Assembly (NCBI GenBank): GCA_012862575.1
Contig: BLSF01000045.1
Span: forward strand, 1 to 64,000
Origin: Parietichytrium sp. I65-24A
Lineage: Eukaryota; Sar; Bigyra; Thraustochytrida; Thraustochytriidae
Length of the DNA: 64,000 bases
Direction: 5' to 3'
This document shows, in pieces, positions 41,557 to 50,690 of the stretch (position 1 is the first letter of the stretch; every line of letters starts with the position of its first letter). The translations under genes and the position numbers were made by a program. The notes below the pieces were generated by a model. The model saw nothing but the letters and a program-made list of their open reading frames with translations, did not search any database and was not told where the DNA came from.

Positions 41557-43506
41557 ATGTCTTCGCCGGATAGCGATGAGTTTGACGCGTGGGTCGCGGA
41601 CAAGATTCTGCGGGGAGAGCTCGACGTGGCCGTCGATGATGAGGATTATGAAGAGCGCTCCGGCGATGGAGTAACACATGGCGGAGAGGGGCTTTCGGAG
41701 AAGACACTGCACTGGAACGGCTGGGGATACCGGGACACCAGATTTTTCATCGATGAAAGCTCCGGGGAGCTTGGGCTGAGCGGGAATCGCTACCAGGAGT
41801 TCTTCCAAGGGCAGCCGCGAAGATTCCCTGGCTTTGTGGACTTTGCTGAGACCGTTCTTGGCATCGACTTGGACGACCAGGTTGTTCCACGACAACAACC
41901 CCGCGACGAGGAGTACGAACCCGCAAAGGATTGCAGCGAGTTTTCAAACAGCCTCCGGGCCCGCACCGGCGTGAAGATAGATCACAGCCTGGCAGCAAGG
42001 CTTGAGCACAGCCACGGACACACTTGTCAGGAGATTTACGCACTGCGACACATGCAGCGCGTTCCATGGAGGCTGCCTGACGTTGTGGTGTATGTTGATA
42101 GCCACGAAGACGTGGAGGCAGTGGTGCAAGCTGCGAAAGAGCACAAAATTAACCTCATTCCGTTCGGCGGAGGCACCTCAGTCACGTTGGCGGTAACTCC
42201 ACCAGACGACGATGGCACTGAACAGTGGTCCTGTGTCGCATCTCTTGACATGCGCAACATGTCTCGCATCAAGTGGGTGGATAGAAACAACATGGCCGCC
42301 TGCATCGAAGGCGGCGCGCTTGGCGGTGATATTGAACAAAAGCTGGGAACGTTAGGTTTAACGATGGGTCACACTCCGGATTCGGCCGAATTCAGCTCAT
42401 TGGGTGGCTGGGTCGCGACAAAGTCCTCTGGAATGAGGAAGAATGTGTACGGTAATATTGAGGACATCCTGTTAGATTTGAAAATGGTCACGCCCGGGGC
42501 TGGCACCCTCGAGCGCGGCATTATGATTGAGCGTGTCTCCGTGGGTCCGGACCCCGTCGCGTTGGCGATTGGTTCGGAAGGCACACTGGGGGTCGTGACG
42601 GAAGCAACGGTGCGACTGCGGCTCAAGCCGAATGTGGAAAAGTACCAATCCTATGTGTTCCCGGACTTTCGGCATGGCGCGAGCGCAATGCGCGAAATCG
42701 CCCTGCGCCGAGTGGCTCCGGCCTCTGTGCGGTTAATGGACAATGCACAATTCAAGATGGGACAGGCGCTGAAGCCTCCGGTCCCTCAAAAGGGCAAGTG
42801 GAAGCACGACGCCATGGATAAGCTGAAAAAGTATTACATCACGGAGTATCATGGCTATGACCAGGACCAGATCTGCGTGATGATCTTGGTGTTCGAGGGA
42901 AGCACTGCATCGCAGATCAGCGCGAGTGAAAGCGTCATCCATCAGATCTGTGTCAACTACGGAGGTATACGAGCTGGGCCGGAGAACGGCGTCAGAGGTT
43001 ACTTCTTGACTTTCATGATTGCATACTTGCGGGATTTTGGCCTGGACTATGGCTTCCTGTCCGAGTCGTTTGAAACCTCGGTCAAATGGTCTGATGTCCA
43101 CCAGGTGTTTGAGCGCGTGAAAGAATGTATTAAACGGGTCGCTGCTGAGGAGGGTGTTTCTATCGAGCCCCTCGTCAGCGGAAGACTCACACAAACGTAC
43201 GACACAACCGCGGTTCTTTACTTTTACTTTGGAATCAGCAAAGAAGGTTTGCAGGACCCGATCGCAAGCTTCTCAAGAATTGAACACGCTGCTCGCGAGG
43301 AGATCCTGCAGGCCGGAGGCTCCCTCTCACATCATCACGGGGTAGGAAAGCTGCGACAAGGTTTTTACCATCGAGCAACGACGCCTCCCCAGCGGCAAAT
43401 ACTCGCCCATATAAAGTCCTGCCTGGATCCAACGGACGTCATGGGGTCCAAAAACGTTGGGTACCAAGACGCGCAAAAACCAGACAAGTGCAACAGTAAA
43501 TTGTAA
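41557..43506 (+). CDS. AGPS: Alkyldihydroxyacetonephosphate synthase (peroxisomal, PTS1)
   Basis: This 649-residue FAD enzyme exchanges the acyl group of acyl-DHAP for a fatty alcohol, the ether-bond step of ether-lipid synthesis in peroxisomes. Motifs are WNGWGYRDT near residue 52; the PCMH-type FAD domain with IPFGGGTSVT and MGHTPDSAEFSSLGGWVATKSSGM; GSEGTLGVVTEA; VSGRLTQTYDTTAVLYFYF with the active Tyr; and the active His cluster HHHGVGKLR near 593. The protein ends in SKL, a perfect PTS1; mammalian AGPS uses an N-terminal PTS2, which is absent here. ATG 41557 starts an acidic ~45-residue head. The stop is 99 bp from the convergent coiled-coil gene. Confidence 0.95.
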   Translation: MSSPDSDEFDAWVADKILRGELDVAVDDEDYEERSGDGVTHGGEGLSEKTLHWNGWGYRDTRFFIDESSGELGLSGNRYQEFFQGQPRRFPGFVDFAETVLGIDLDDQVVPRQQPRDEEYEPAKDCSEFSNSLRARTGVKIDHSLAARLEHSHGHTCQEIYALRHMQRVPWRLPDVVVYVDSHEDVEAVVQAAKEHKINLIPFGGGTSVTLAVTPPDDDGTEQWSCVASLDMRNMSRIKWVDRNNMAACIEGGALGGDIEQKLGTLGLTMGHTPDSAEFSSLGGWVATKSSGMRKNVYGNIEDILLDLKMVTPGAGTLERGIMIERVSVGPDPVALAIGSEGTLGVVTEATVRLRLKPNVEKYQSYVFPDFRHGASAMREIALRRVAPASVRLMDNAQFKMGQALKPPVPQKGKWKHDAMDKLKKYYITEYHGYDQDQICVMILVFEGSTASQISASESVIHQICVNYGGIRAGPENGVRGYFLTFMIAYLRDFGLDYGFLSESFETSVKWSDVHQVFERVKECIKRVAAEEGVSIEPLVSGRLTQTYDTTAVLYFYFGISKEGLQDPIASFSRIEHAAREEILQAGGSLSHHHGVGKLRQGFYHRATTPPQRQILAHIKSCLDPTDVMGSKNVGYQDAQKPDKCNSKL

Positions 43507-43605
43507 CATTATGTTTTTCTCTTCATGAACAGTATCACTTTCAAGTTTGGAAGCCATCCAACAATTAAACAGCGCTTCGTCGGGAGTTGTGTATGCGTAC
43601 AATTA

Positions 43606-46600
43606 TCAACTCAAGCTCCGTCCAACATGGCTCGGAGGGGCCGGGCGGTGTTTCGCTGTGGACGGGCGAGACGGAGTGACCACAAGGTTGCTAGAGTGTG
43701 AGTGATGAGCACCCCCGACAGCGGCGGGTTGGTGCTCAGACAGCTGAGTCTTCGACGGAAGTAGTCTTGGCTCGTCCTGTGTCAAAACGCGTGTTTCGAT
43801 GACTTCTACCATTCTTTGCCGGATAGGCTCCACAACTCTTGAGACTGACTGACTGTTTGATTCCACATGGCTCGCACCTTTCATGAAGTTGGAATATCTG
43901 CTCTGCTCCGCAAATGACAGGAGGGGTTCGCTGACTGGTTTGCACCTGCCACTATCTGTGGCCACCTTTGCGGCTCGCAGCGAAATCACTCGGTCCAGCG
44001 TCCACCTTTGCGGCAAGAGAAAGTCTCGTGCCTTGAACCCAAACTTAACTTGCTCCTCCGTCTGATCGAGCATACGGTTGCAAATCTGAAGAAACCTTGT
44101 TTTTCCAAGGTGTGGATGCTGATTGGTTTCGACTCCCTCGAGATCCTCCAACAGCTCTCGTTTTGCTGAAACCTTGAGTGCAAGCATCATACGCTCCCAA
44201 TTAACGAGTGTTTGCCTGCGAACGAGGTTTCGTCTGATTTGAAGAGCTGCGTATAGCTCCTCAAGCTCTGCTGAAAATATGGCCAAGACCGGATTTGCAA
44301 CGCTCTTCGACAGATGCAATGGGTTCACTGCTCCAAACATGTTTGAAGTGTCAGACAGATGGAACGCTAGCGCGTCTACGTGCTCCAGGGCAACTGCGCG
44401 AATAGCATTTACATTCTCCATCTCTGTCACAACCTTGTCGTCGCCATGGTCCGCAAGCTTTGCAACTTCGCTGGCAAGGGACAGACACGACGCGAGAAGG
44501 GAACTTCCTCTCGCATTCTCATCTTCCCGAGCAGGAGTCTTTTTCTGCTCCGAGGCGGTGGAAGGCTCGAGCTGGTCCAGTTCTTGCGCAGCTTCTCGCG
44601 CATCAGCAATCTCCTTTGTCTTTAAGAATCCGGCTTTTTGTGTCGCGTCCTGCTCCAGCTTGACAAGTAGCTGACGGATGACCCTCTGACGATCTCCAAC
44701 TTCGTCTTCCTTGGCAAGACAAAGTTGGTAGGCGGCGACTTCGTGCCTCAGTCCATTGATTATACGTTCCAGCTTCTGGATGTGAGCAAGTTGAATGCGC
44801 TTCACCTTGACTTTATTTGTCATAGCGCGGGACTTCAATTGGCGCATTTTATTCAGCACAAAGTTCTTCTCCTTGTGAGCAGAAAGTACCGAGGTCCACT
44901 GCATAGACGCCGATTTTGAAGAAGCCAGTTTATCATCGCTCGTGAACGAGTCAGAAGCATTTCGGGTGGATTTGCTCAGCCGCAGCGTGTTTTCTTGCGT
45001 GTGCTCCGTGTGCCTCTCATCGCCTAGATCTTCGCTGCTTATTGCAGACGACAGAAGCTTCTTGGTAGGTTGCGTCACCAGCCAATCAGGGTTTGGATCT
45101 GCATTTGTTAATCCCCTCTCGAGCACCCTAGCTTGGGGCAAGTGCACCACGTGAGCTTGTTGGTCTTGAAGCGCGTCATGAGGAATCAAAGACGCAGACT
45201 CTCGGCGCATTGGGTCTGTGCTCTCTTGTCTTGCGAACTTGCGTGAACGACTCATCTTCATGGACCTGTAGCTTTCAATCTTTGTCTTGAGAGCTTTGAT
45301 TTCTGATTCCAATTCTTCAACCTGAGCTTCAAGTTCCACCTTTTCGTTCTCAACTCGCTCTGCAGCTTCCCAAGCAGCTTCACATTCGTCATTCTTTTCG
45401 CCCAGATCCATCTCAAGCTGATCAACGCGAGCCTGAGCAGCGGCGTTTTCGGTCTGTAGGGTGTCCATCCGCTCGCATTGTGCCGCAAAAGTGTCCAAGT
45501 CCATCCAATGGCCTTGGTCCGTATTCGCCTCAGCATCCACCCCGCAGTCTACTTCAATGCACGTTTGGCAGCCAATTTCGCTTAAAGACACTGGTTCTCG
45601 CTTCTGCTCCAAGTCGGTTTCGTCGGTACCAACGCTAATGGACAGACGTTTTCGGGAAAGACGGCGAACAACGCCAGGAAACGATCTTACCAACTTCTTT
45701 CCCGAATCTTGCGAATAAGAGCGTTGAAATAATTCCCGCATGTTCCTGGGCACAAGTTCGGGGTCCAAGGTTTCGATGTCTTTGCCATAGCCGTGACTGT
45801 CTTGGCCTATGACCCCTGGGGAAGGTATAGATAAATACTCCACATCGCCCACGAAACGTTCACCCCTTTCCGCGCCTTCAGATGGATTTAGAGTTTCATC
45901 GCTGCTATTCAGAACGAATGATTGACGGCCAATGCTTGACAACATCGAGTCACGTCTAGCAAGGAATCTACTCTGCAGTGCTGGCGGATCGGCCCCTTTG
46001 TATTTTTGGGATCCATCCATATTGGTGGCCACTGACGCCGCTCGCCCAATGCTTGACACGACAGAGTCGCGCCTTGGAAGATGCATTTGGACCGAAAGAC
46101 TTTCCATCACATTCACGCCATTTGAGCTCTTGAACGACGACAGATCCGCATCGATTTCGGCTGACGTTTGCTGCTGACCTCCGTTGCTGGCGGTGTTAGC
46201 TTTAGCATCACTACTTGGAGAGACGGGCCCACCAGCGTCTTTGTTCACCATCTCCGGATTCGCATCTTCCGCGATTGCCGAGTCTTGCACAGTATTGCGC
46301 TCCTCGGCCACCATTCCTTCCTCATTCTCGGGGTTCGGATCTCTAGAGCTAGGCGTCAAGCTCGCTCGGCGCTTGCCTCCCGGTTTAGTGGACTTGGTAG
46401 TCGTCTCGGTTCCCGCGCTCATATTGACCTTGGACCCCATCTTGGTGCCTCGTCTCTTGCCAAAGGACGAGAGCTTGGCCCCGGAGCTTCTCCGGTTCAG
46501 TTTTCCCCCAGCAGCTGATTTCCTCTTTTGCATCCCACCTCTCTCGGTGGGCGAGCCACTTTTTATAGCCCCTGCATCCTTGGGACCTCCTGCGCGAAGG

Positions 46601-47868
46601 TTGTCGCGCGCAGTTTGCATAGTCTCCAGAAGCTGCGCATTTAGACGGTCTGTCATCGATTGGAGCTGCTTCTTCTCAGCTTCTAGGCGCTCGATCAGGG
46701 CCGACCTTTCGTCAAGGGTACGCTCCAGCAAATTGAGCTCCTCCTTTTGCTCGGCAACCGTATCCAGCAGCATTTTGGTTTCAGATTCGCCGAGGGTGCC
46801 GCTACGACTCGATGGATCTGCATCGTCATTCTTGCTGGTGGCACTAGCGATGGACTGCAGGAATTGATCCTTGAGCTCTTTCAGTTGTGTCTGCAGGCCA
46901 TGATTTGTCGTCTCCAATTCCTCGTTGGCCTTACGTAGTTTTTCTCTCTCTTGTTGCACCTTTCTTAAAAACTGCTTGCGAGATTCCATTTCCTCGTTCA
47001 TTTTAGCGAGCTTGGCTTCATTATCTTCCAGTTTTTCGCGCAAGATGCTCTCCTGTTCGACACTCATGCTATGGCCGTGCTTGATGACTGCTTCGCCATG
47101 CGCTGCGACATTGTTTCCGCTGACGTCAATCTCCTGGGGCGAGGTTGGCGACTCACCATCTTCAAACGCCCCAGACATTTTCCCCTTTGAAACGATTGCA
47201 AGTGCAGTGGACGAAATGTTCTCTTCAAGGTGTTTTAGAGCCTCGGACCGCACCAGGTTCAGGTCCAGGCCTCCTCTCTTGGTGGAATGCAGCTCCGTCG
47301 GTGATCCGAGTGTGCTGTTGGCTGCCGTGAAATACAAATCCTTAATCACCAACAGCTGCTGTAAATAGTACTTTCTCTCTCTATCTCGCTCCGCATCCTT
47401 CTTTTCGTACACGCGTTCCAAGTCGCTCTTCAGCAGACTCATGTCCTCCACCTGGCCCTTCAGCACGCGAACTTGAGTCATCAGGGCCCGCGTTTGCCGG
47501 GCTAGTTCGCCTTTGAAGAGCCCGGTTAGCTCCTCTGTTAGTCCAGCTTCTCGCGCCTGCAATGCTTGCAGGAACTCATCGATCCATTGGTCCGGGAGAG
47601 TGCCGCCGGTGCCGCCCGCGAGAAGCTGCATGTACTGCCCATGCCTGAATTCTCCTTGCCGAGCATCGTCGTCCAGGGCCTGTCTGGCAACGACACTTGC
47701 GCTCTCCATTTGGTTTCCTTGCTCGGCCATGGCGGCGAAGTCGAGTCTCTGCGACTCTTCAATCTCGCGGTCCACCTCCTCCAAACGGACCTTATGCTGC
47801 GCTGCGCTCATCACCTGGTGACGTCGCACGACCATGGACACGGACTCCATCTTGCCTTCCGACGGCAT
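43606..47868 (-). CDS. Large coiled-coil protein of unknown function
   Basis: This 1420-residue single-exon protein is not recognised. Visible parts are a helical N-terminus (about 1-180), a long coiled coil (about 270-430), a basic disordered stretch rich in Lys/Arg/Ser/Thr/Gly (about 430-500), a long low-complexity region with repeated RRDS(V/M)(V/L)SSIGR motifs (near 605 and 645), a second coiled coil (about 820-890), a helical C-terminal third (about 1020-1340) and a Pro/Ser/His tail. There is no membrane segment. The repeated RRDS sites look like basophilic-kinase sites (inference). Scaffold, centrosomal or ciliary roles would fit but are not shown. ATG 47868 is the first start. Confidence 0.8.
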   Translation of the reverse strand: MPSEGKMESVSMVVRRHQVMSAAQHKVRLEEVDREIEESQRLDFAAMAEQGNQMESASVVARQALDDDARQGEFRHGQYMQLLAGGTGGTLPDQWIDEFLQALQAREAGLTEELTGLFKGELARQTRALMTQVRVLKGQVEDMSLLKSDLERVYEKKDAERDRERKYYLQQLLVIKDLYFTAANSTLGSPTELHSTKRGGLDLNLVRSEALKHLEENISSTALAIVSKGKMSGAFEDGESPTSPQEIDVSGNNVAAHGEAVIKHGHSMSVEQESILREKLEDNEAKLAKMNEEMESRKQFLRKVQQEREKLRKANEELETTNHGLQTQLKELKDQFLQSIASATSKNDDADPSSRSGTLGESETKMLLDTVAEQKEELNLLERTLDERSALIERLEAEKKQLQSMTDRLNAQLLETMQTARDNLRAGGPKDAGAIKSGSPTERGGMQKRKSAAGGKLNRRSSGAKLSSFGKRRGTKMGSKVNMSAGTETTTKSTKPGGKRRASLTPSSRDPNPENEEGMVAEERNTVQDSAIAEDANPEMVNKDAGGPVSPSSDAKANTASNGGQQQTSAEIDADLSSFKSSNGVNVMESLSVQMHLPRRDSVVSSIGRAASVATNMDGSQKYKGADPPALQSRFLARRDSMLSSIGRQSFVLNSSDETLNPSEGAERGERFVGDVEYLSIPSPGVIGQDSHGYGKDIETLDPELVPRNMRELFQRSYSQDSGKKLVRSFPGVVRRLSRKRLSISVGTDETDLEQKREPVSLSEIGCQTCIEVDCGVDAEANTDQGHWMDLDTFAAQCERMDTLQTENAAAQARVDQLEMDLGEKNDECEAAWEAAERVENEKVELEAQVEELESEIKALKTKIESYRSMKMSRSRKFARQESTDPMRRESASLIPHDALQDQQAHVVHLPQARVLERGLTNADPNPDWLVTQPTKKLLSSAISSEDLGDERHTEHTQENTLRLSKSTRNASDSFTSDDKLASSKSASMQWTSVLSAHKEKNFVLNKMRQLKSRAMTNKVKVKRIQLAHIQKLERIINGLRHEVAAYQLCLAKEDEVGDRQRVIRQLLVKLEQDATQKAGFLKTKEIADAREAAQELDQLEPSTASEQKKTPAREDENARGSSLLASCLSLASEVAKLADHGDDKVVTEMENVNAIRAVALEHVDALAFHLSDTSNMFGAVNPLHLSKSVANPVLAIFSAELEELYAALQIRRNLVRRQTLVNWERMMLALKVSAKRELLEDLEGVETNQHPHLGKTRFLQICNRMLDQTEEQVKFGFKARDFLLPQRWTLDRVISLRAAKVATDSGRCKPVSEPLLSFAEQSRYSNFMKGASHVESNSQSVSRVVEPIRQRMVEVIETRVLTQDEPRLLPSKTQLSEHQPAAVGGAHHSHSSNLVVTPSRPSTAKHRPAPPSHVGRSLS

Positions 47869-48210
47869 CTTCGAGACACCGCTCTACGTGCTGCGACCGA
47901 CTGCAGTTCAGATTTCCATGACAGAGACAGCTACAGCCACTGCGGCACCCATCAAACACCTTGTCGTAGAATCCTTTCCTTCCGCCACGATCGACAGGGC
48001 GGATGCAATCGAAGTGCCTCCCGCGCTCTTGCGTTGAGAACGAGACAACCCTGTCGACCTCGCCTCCCGCTCCTACTAAAATCGCTTTCGCCAGTGACTG
48101 CCGGACCTATTGGCTCTTCGTGTCCCTCTCTTTCAACTGTCCTTGCTCCTTCCGCATGCGTCTGCGTGTGTATATATATAGTCAATCCTCCAAGTCTCTT
48201 CCTTCCTTTT

Positions 48211-48405
48211 CAATCAATCAATCAATCAATCAATCGCTCAATCGCTCAATCGATCAAACAATCATACGCTCCTGAGCGTTTCGTTGAAGCGAGTCTCGAT
48301 CGTTCCAATGGAGCGCTGCGAGTCGACCAAACCCAATCAAACAATTCATCAATCGATCAATCAATCAATCAATCAGTCAATCAATCAGTCAATCAATCGA
48401 GCTTC
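48211..48405. repeat. Tetranucleotide microsatellites (AATC)n, two arrays
   Basis: AATC/GCTC/GATC units at 48211-48260 and AATC/AGTC units at 48340-48405 are separated by unique DNA. They lie 340-540 bp upstream of the coiled-coil gene. Confidence 0.9.
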
Positions 48406-49398
48406 CCTTCTGAACTCACTGCACAGTGGGACCTGAAAACTGGTAGCTCGTAGCTCGTAACTGGGAACCGGAACGCGTTCGAGCGCAGTTGTTGAGCCCA
48501 ACCGAAACGATGGCTACTCACATTCTCTCTCTCTCTCTCTCTCTCTCTCTACGTGGTGTGAGCCCGACGCTACCGAGTCACTTGCGCTCCCACGCGGTGT
48601 ACTAACTTGGACTTTCAACTTTCCAAAGAACTGAAACAATAAACATTGCAACTTTGAAAATTGACAGTGAACTTTGAACTTCGAACTAATTACTTCAATC
48701 ATTTCCATTTATTTGCCAACGGTCCTTTTTTTCTGTTCGCTCGTTCTCTCCCCGTCGTTTCGCGTCACGGAGACGACTATGTGACGCTACAGTGACGACT
48801 GTGTGTTAATAAGGACGTCACTGAAGAAGGAGAGTGACGGTATTCGTAGCGAAGTAAGCGCGTGGTCACATTCCAAGCATCTCCAAGCACGCGGTAGTAA
48901 TTCATATGCACTTGTTAGGAGTCCTCCCCGGCAAGATAGGCTAAACTCTACTAACCTAATAATAGTAGGCTATAGCTTGTTATGTTTGTTGTAGTAAGAT
49001 ACAGATTTAGCTAGTCTTGGTCCTAGCTGCCAAAGGGGGGGCTTACGACCACTTTCATTTCCTATACATTTTCTCTAGAAACTGTTAAGCAGCATTCTCT
49101 CCCCTCCTATGCGTAGGCCTATTGACTCCTAGCTACATGTGTGTACACCCAAAACTCGCCACCTCCTAACGAAAAGCTTAACCACCACTACCCCCATAGG
49201 CAACAACTACCGTGTACAAAAGCCACCTTACCACAGTCCTACCGTTCCGGCTATCAGCGGAAGGACACATCGACAGAAGAAGAGAAGTCCTCGAGTACGC
49301 GTACGGGACAGTGTCCGCGCAGTGGTACCGACTAGCTTAATCCTTAACAGTCGCCTGGGACGCGCGCGCTTGGTGCTGGGTCGCTCTTCGAGGAGGCG

Positions 49399-49552
49399 CA
49401 GTCAGTCAGTCAGTCACTCACTCAGTCACTCAGTGAATCACTCACTCACAGTCAGTCAAACAACCAATCAAACAACAACATTCACTCACTCTCTCAGTCA
49501 CTCTCAGTGAATCAATCAATCAAATCAATCAAATCAATCAGTGAATCAGTTG
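49399..49552. repeat. Tetranucleotide microsatellite (CAGT/CACT/AATC)n
   Basis: Mixed CAGT, CACT, GAAT and AATC units with interruptions end about 115 bp before the APH-1 start. Confidence 0.9.
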
Positions 49553-49667
49553 AAAAAGAGCGAGGCGTTGTGAGGGATCGGAGTTTTAGTTGTGTGAGCT
49601 TGCAAAGCATTTGAAGGCGCTTTGAGTATATTGCGAAGGCCAAAGTTTGTGTTGTATAGCTTTGAAG

Positions 49668-50393
49668 ATGGGCGGCCTGGCGCTGTTCGGCATGGTGGTG
49701 TTCGCGTTCGGGCCCTCGGCCGCGGTGCTGTTCAACGTGATTGCGAAACGCGCGCAGCTAGTGATCCTGATGGTGACCAGCGCGTTCTTCTGCCTGATGG
49801 GGATGATGGTGACGGGTTTCCTGTGGTGGGCCATCGATGCGTTCCAGCAGAGCACCGTCGGGCCCGTGGTGGTGGGCGTTGTGCTGCTGGAGGCGGCGAG
49901 GCTGGCGTTCCTGAAGACGTACGAGAATGGCGACGCCAAGGTGAAGGTGATGACGGACAATGCCACGCCGTTCTCGGACTTCTCGTCCGCCATCGCGTCC
50001 GGCCTTGGATTTGGCGTCATGTACAGTCTACTCATGTACGGCGGCATGCTGCAAGCCAGCCTGCAGGAAGGAGATTTGTTCACGGATTCGTGCCCCGGGG
50101 TGTCCGGGTTTGTGGTCTCGGCGCTGCTCGCGCTGTACTATCAGATGTTCAACATCTTGTGGATGATCCTCATGCTCGATGGGTTCCGCAGGACGGAGAA
50201 GAAGAGCAAGTGGGCTCGCGTCGCTCTCGTGGCGGCGTTGCATCTGGCCGCCTCGCTCTTTGGCGCGATGAACTCGAGCGAATCAATCGGCTGTTCAATC
50301 GGGCTCCCGCTCCAAACCGTGGTACTCGTTGCTTCGCTTCTGGAAACGTTTCGAGTGGTGCGGAGCCCCAGCTACGCCACTCCTCGTAACTGA
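49668..50393 (+). CDS. Gamma-secretase subunit APH-1 homologue
   Basis: This 241-residue protein has seven predicted membrane segments, the size and layout of APH-1, the scaffold subunit of gamma-secretase (presenilin, nicastrin, PEN-2). The N-terminal helix reads FGMVVFAFGPSAAVLF, matching the FxAFGPA signature. Helix 4 carries the conserved SGLGFGVMYSLLMYGG region (GxxxG type), and a CPGVSGFVVSALLALYY segment follows. Of the two conserved pore-facing histidines of animal APH-1 (human H171 and H197, from memory), the second is present (ALHLAAS), but the first aligns with Asn in MFNILW. ATG 49668 (GAAGATGG) is the natural start. It converges on the LRR gene. Presenilin-type proteolysis in this organism is inferred. 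Confidence 0.82.
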   Translation: MGGLALFGMVVFAFGPSAAVLFNVIAKRAQLVILMVTSAFFCLMGMMVTGFLWWAIDAFQQSTVGPVVVGVVLLEAARLAFLKTYENGDAKVKVMTDNATPFSDFSSAIASGLGFGVMYSLLMYGGMLQASLQEGDLFTDSCPGVSGFVVSALLALYYQMFNILWMILMLDGFRRTEKKSKWARVALVAALHLAASLFGAMNSSESIGCSIGLPLQTVVLVASLLETFRVVRSPSYATPRN

Positions 50394-50690
50394 CCAGGAT
50401 TGCGGTCTTCGCGAGGGGGTGTATTGTATTGTAGCATGGTGATAAGTGTTAGCAACTAATTTGGCTTCTATTTTTATATATTTCTCTTCGCTTGTTTCTC
50501 TTATTTCGTTTTTTTCATTTCAATAATATTCTTGTCTTCAGTTCAGGACATTTAATTAATGTCAGAAAGCGGAAAGGGAATTAAAACATACCCTCGCTGA
50601 CAGGCTGTTGCGGCGCCTCGGGCTATAACCTAAACGGGGCTCTGTGGGATATAACTTGTTGTGATTGTCCTCTCTGTGCCCGTGTCCAAT

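Larger units (their letters stand above)
47869..49667. other. Divergent intergenic region with tetranucleotide repeats
   Basis: This 1.8-kb spacer holds the promoters of the coiled-coil and APH-1 genes. It has TATATATATA (48171-48180), AATC arrays (48211-48260 and 48340-48405), a CT run (48521-48550), a CTA/TAG-rich block (about 48870-49350) and CAGT/CACT/AATC arrays (49399-49552). No gene is recognised. Confidence 0.5.

Noticed and set aside
41069-41898. Lys/Arg/Ser/Gln-rich minus-strand frames and hydrophobic plus-strand frame near AGPS
   Set aside because: Produced by the CTTT/CTTG microsatellite, which lacks stop codons in several frames.
47566-48453. A 295-codon plus-strand frame across the start of the coiled-coil gene
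   Set aside because: Runs into AATC microsatellites and has no domain.
49622-50389. A 255-codon frame overlapping APH-1 in another frame
   Set aside because: Gly/Arg-rich shadow; the APH-1 frame has family motifs and the ATG.
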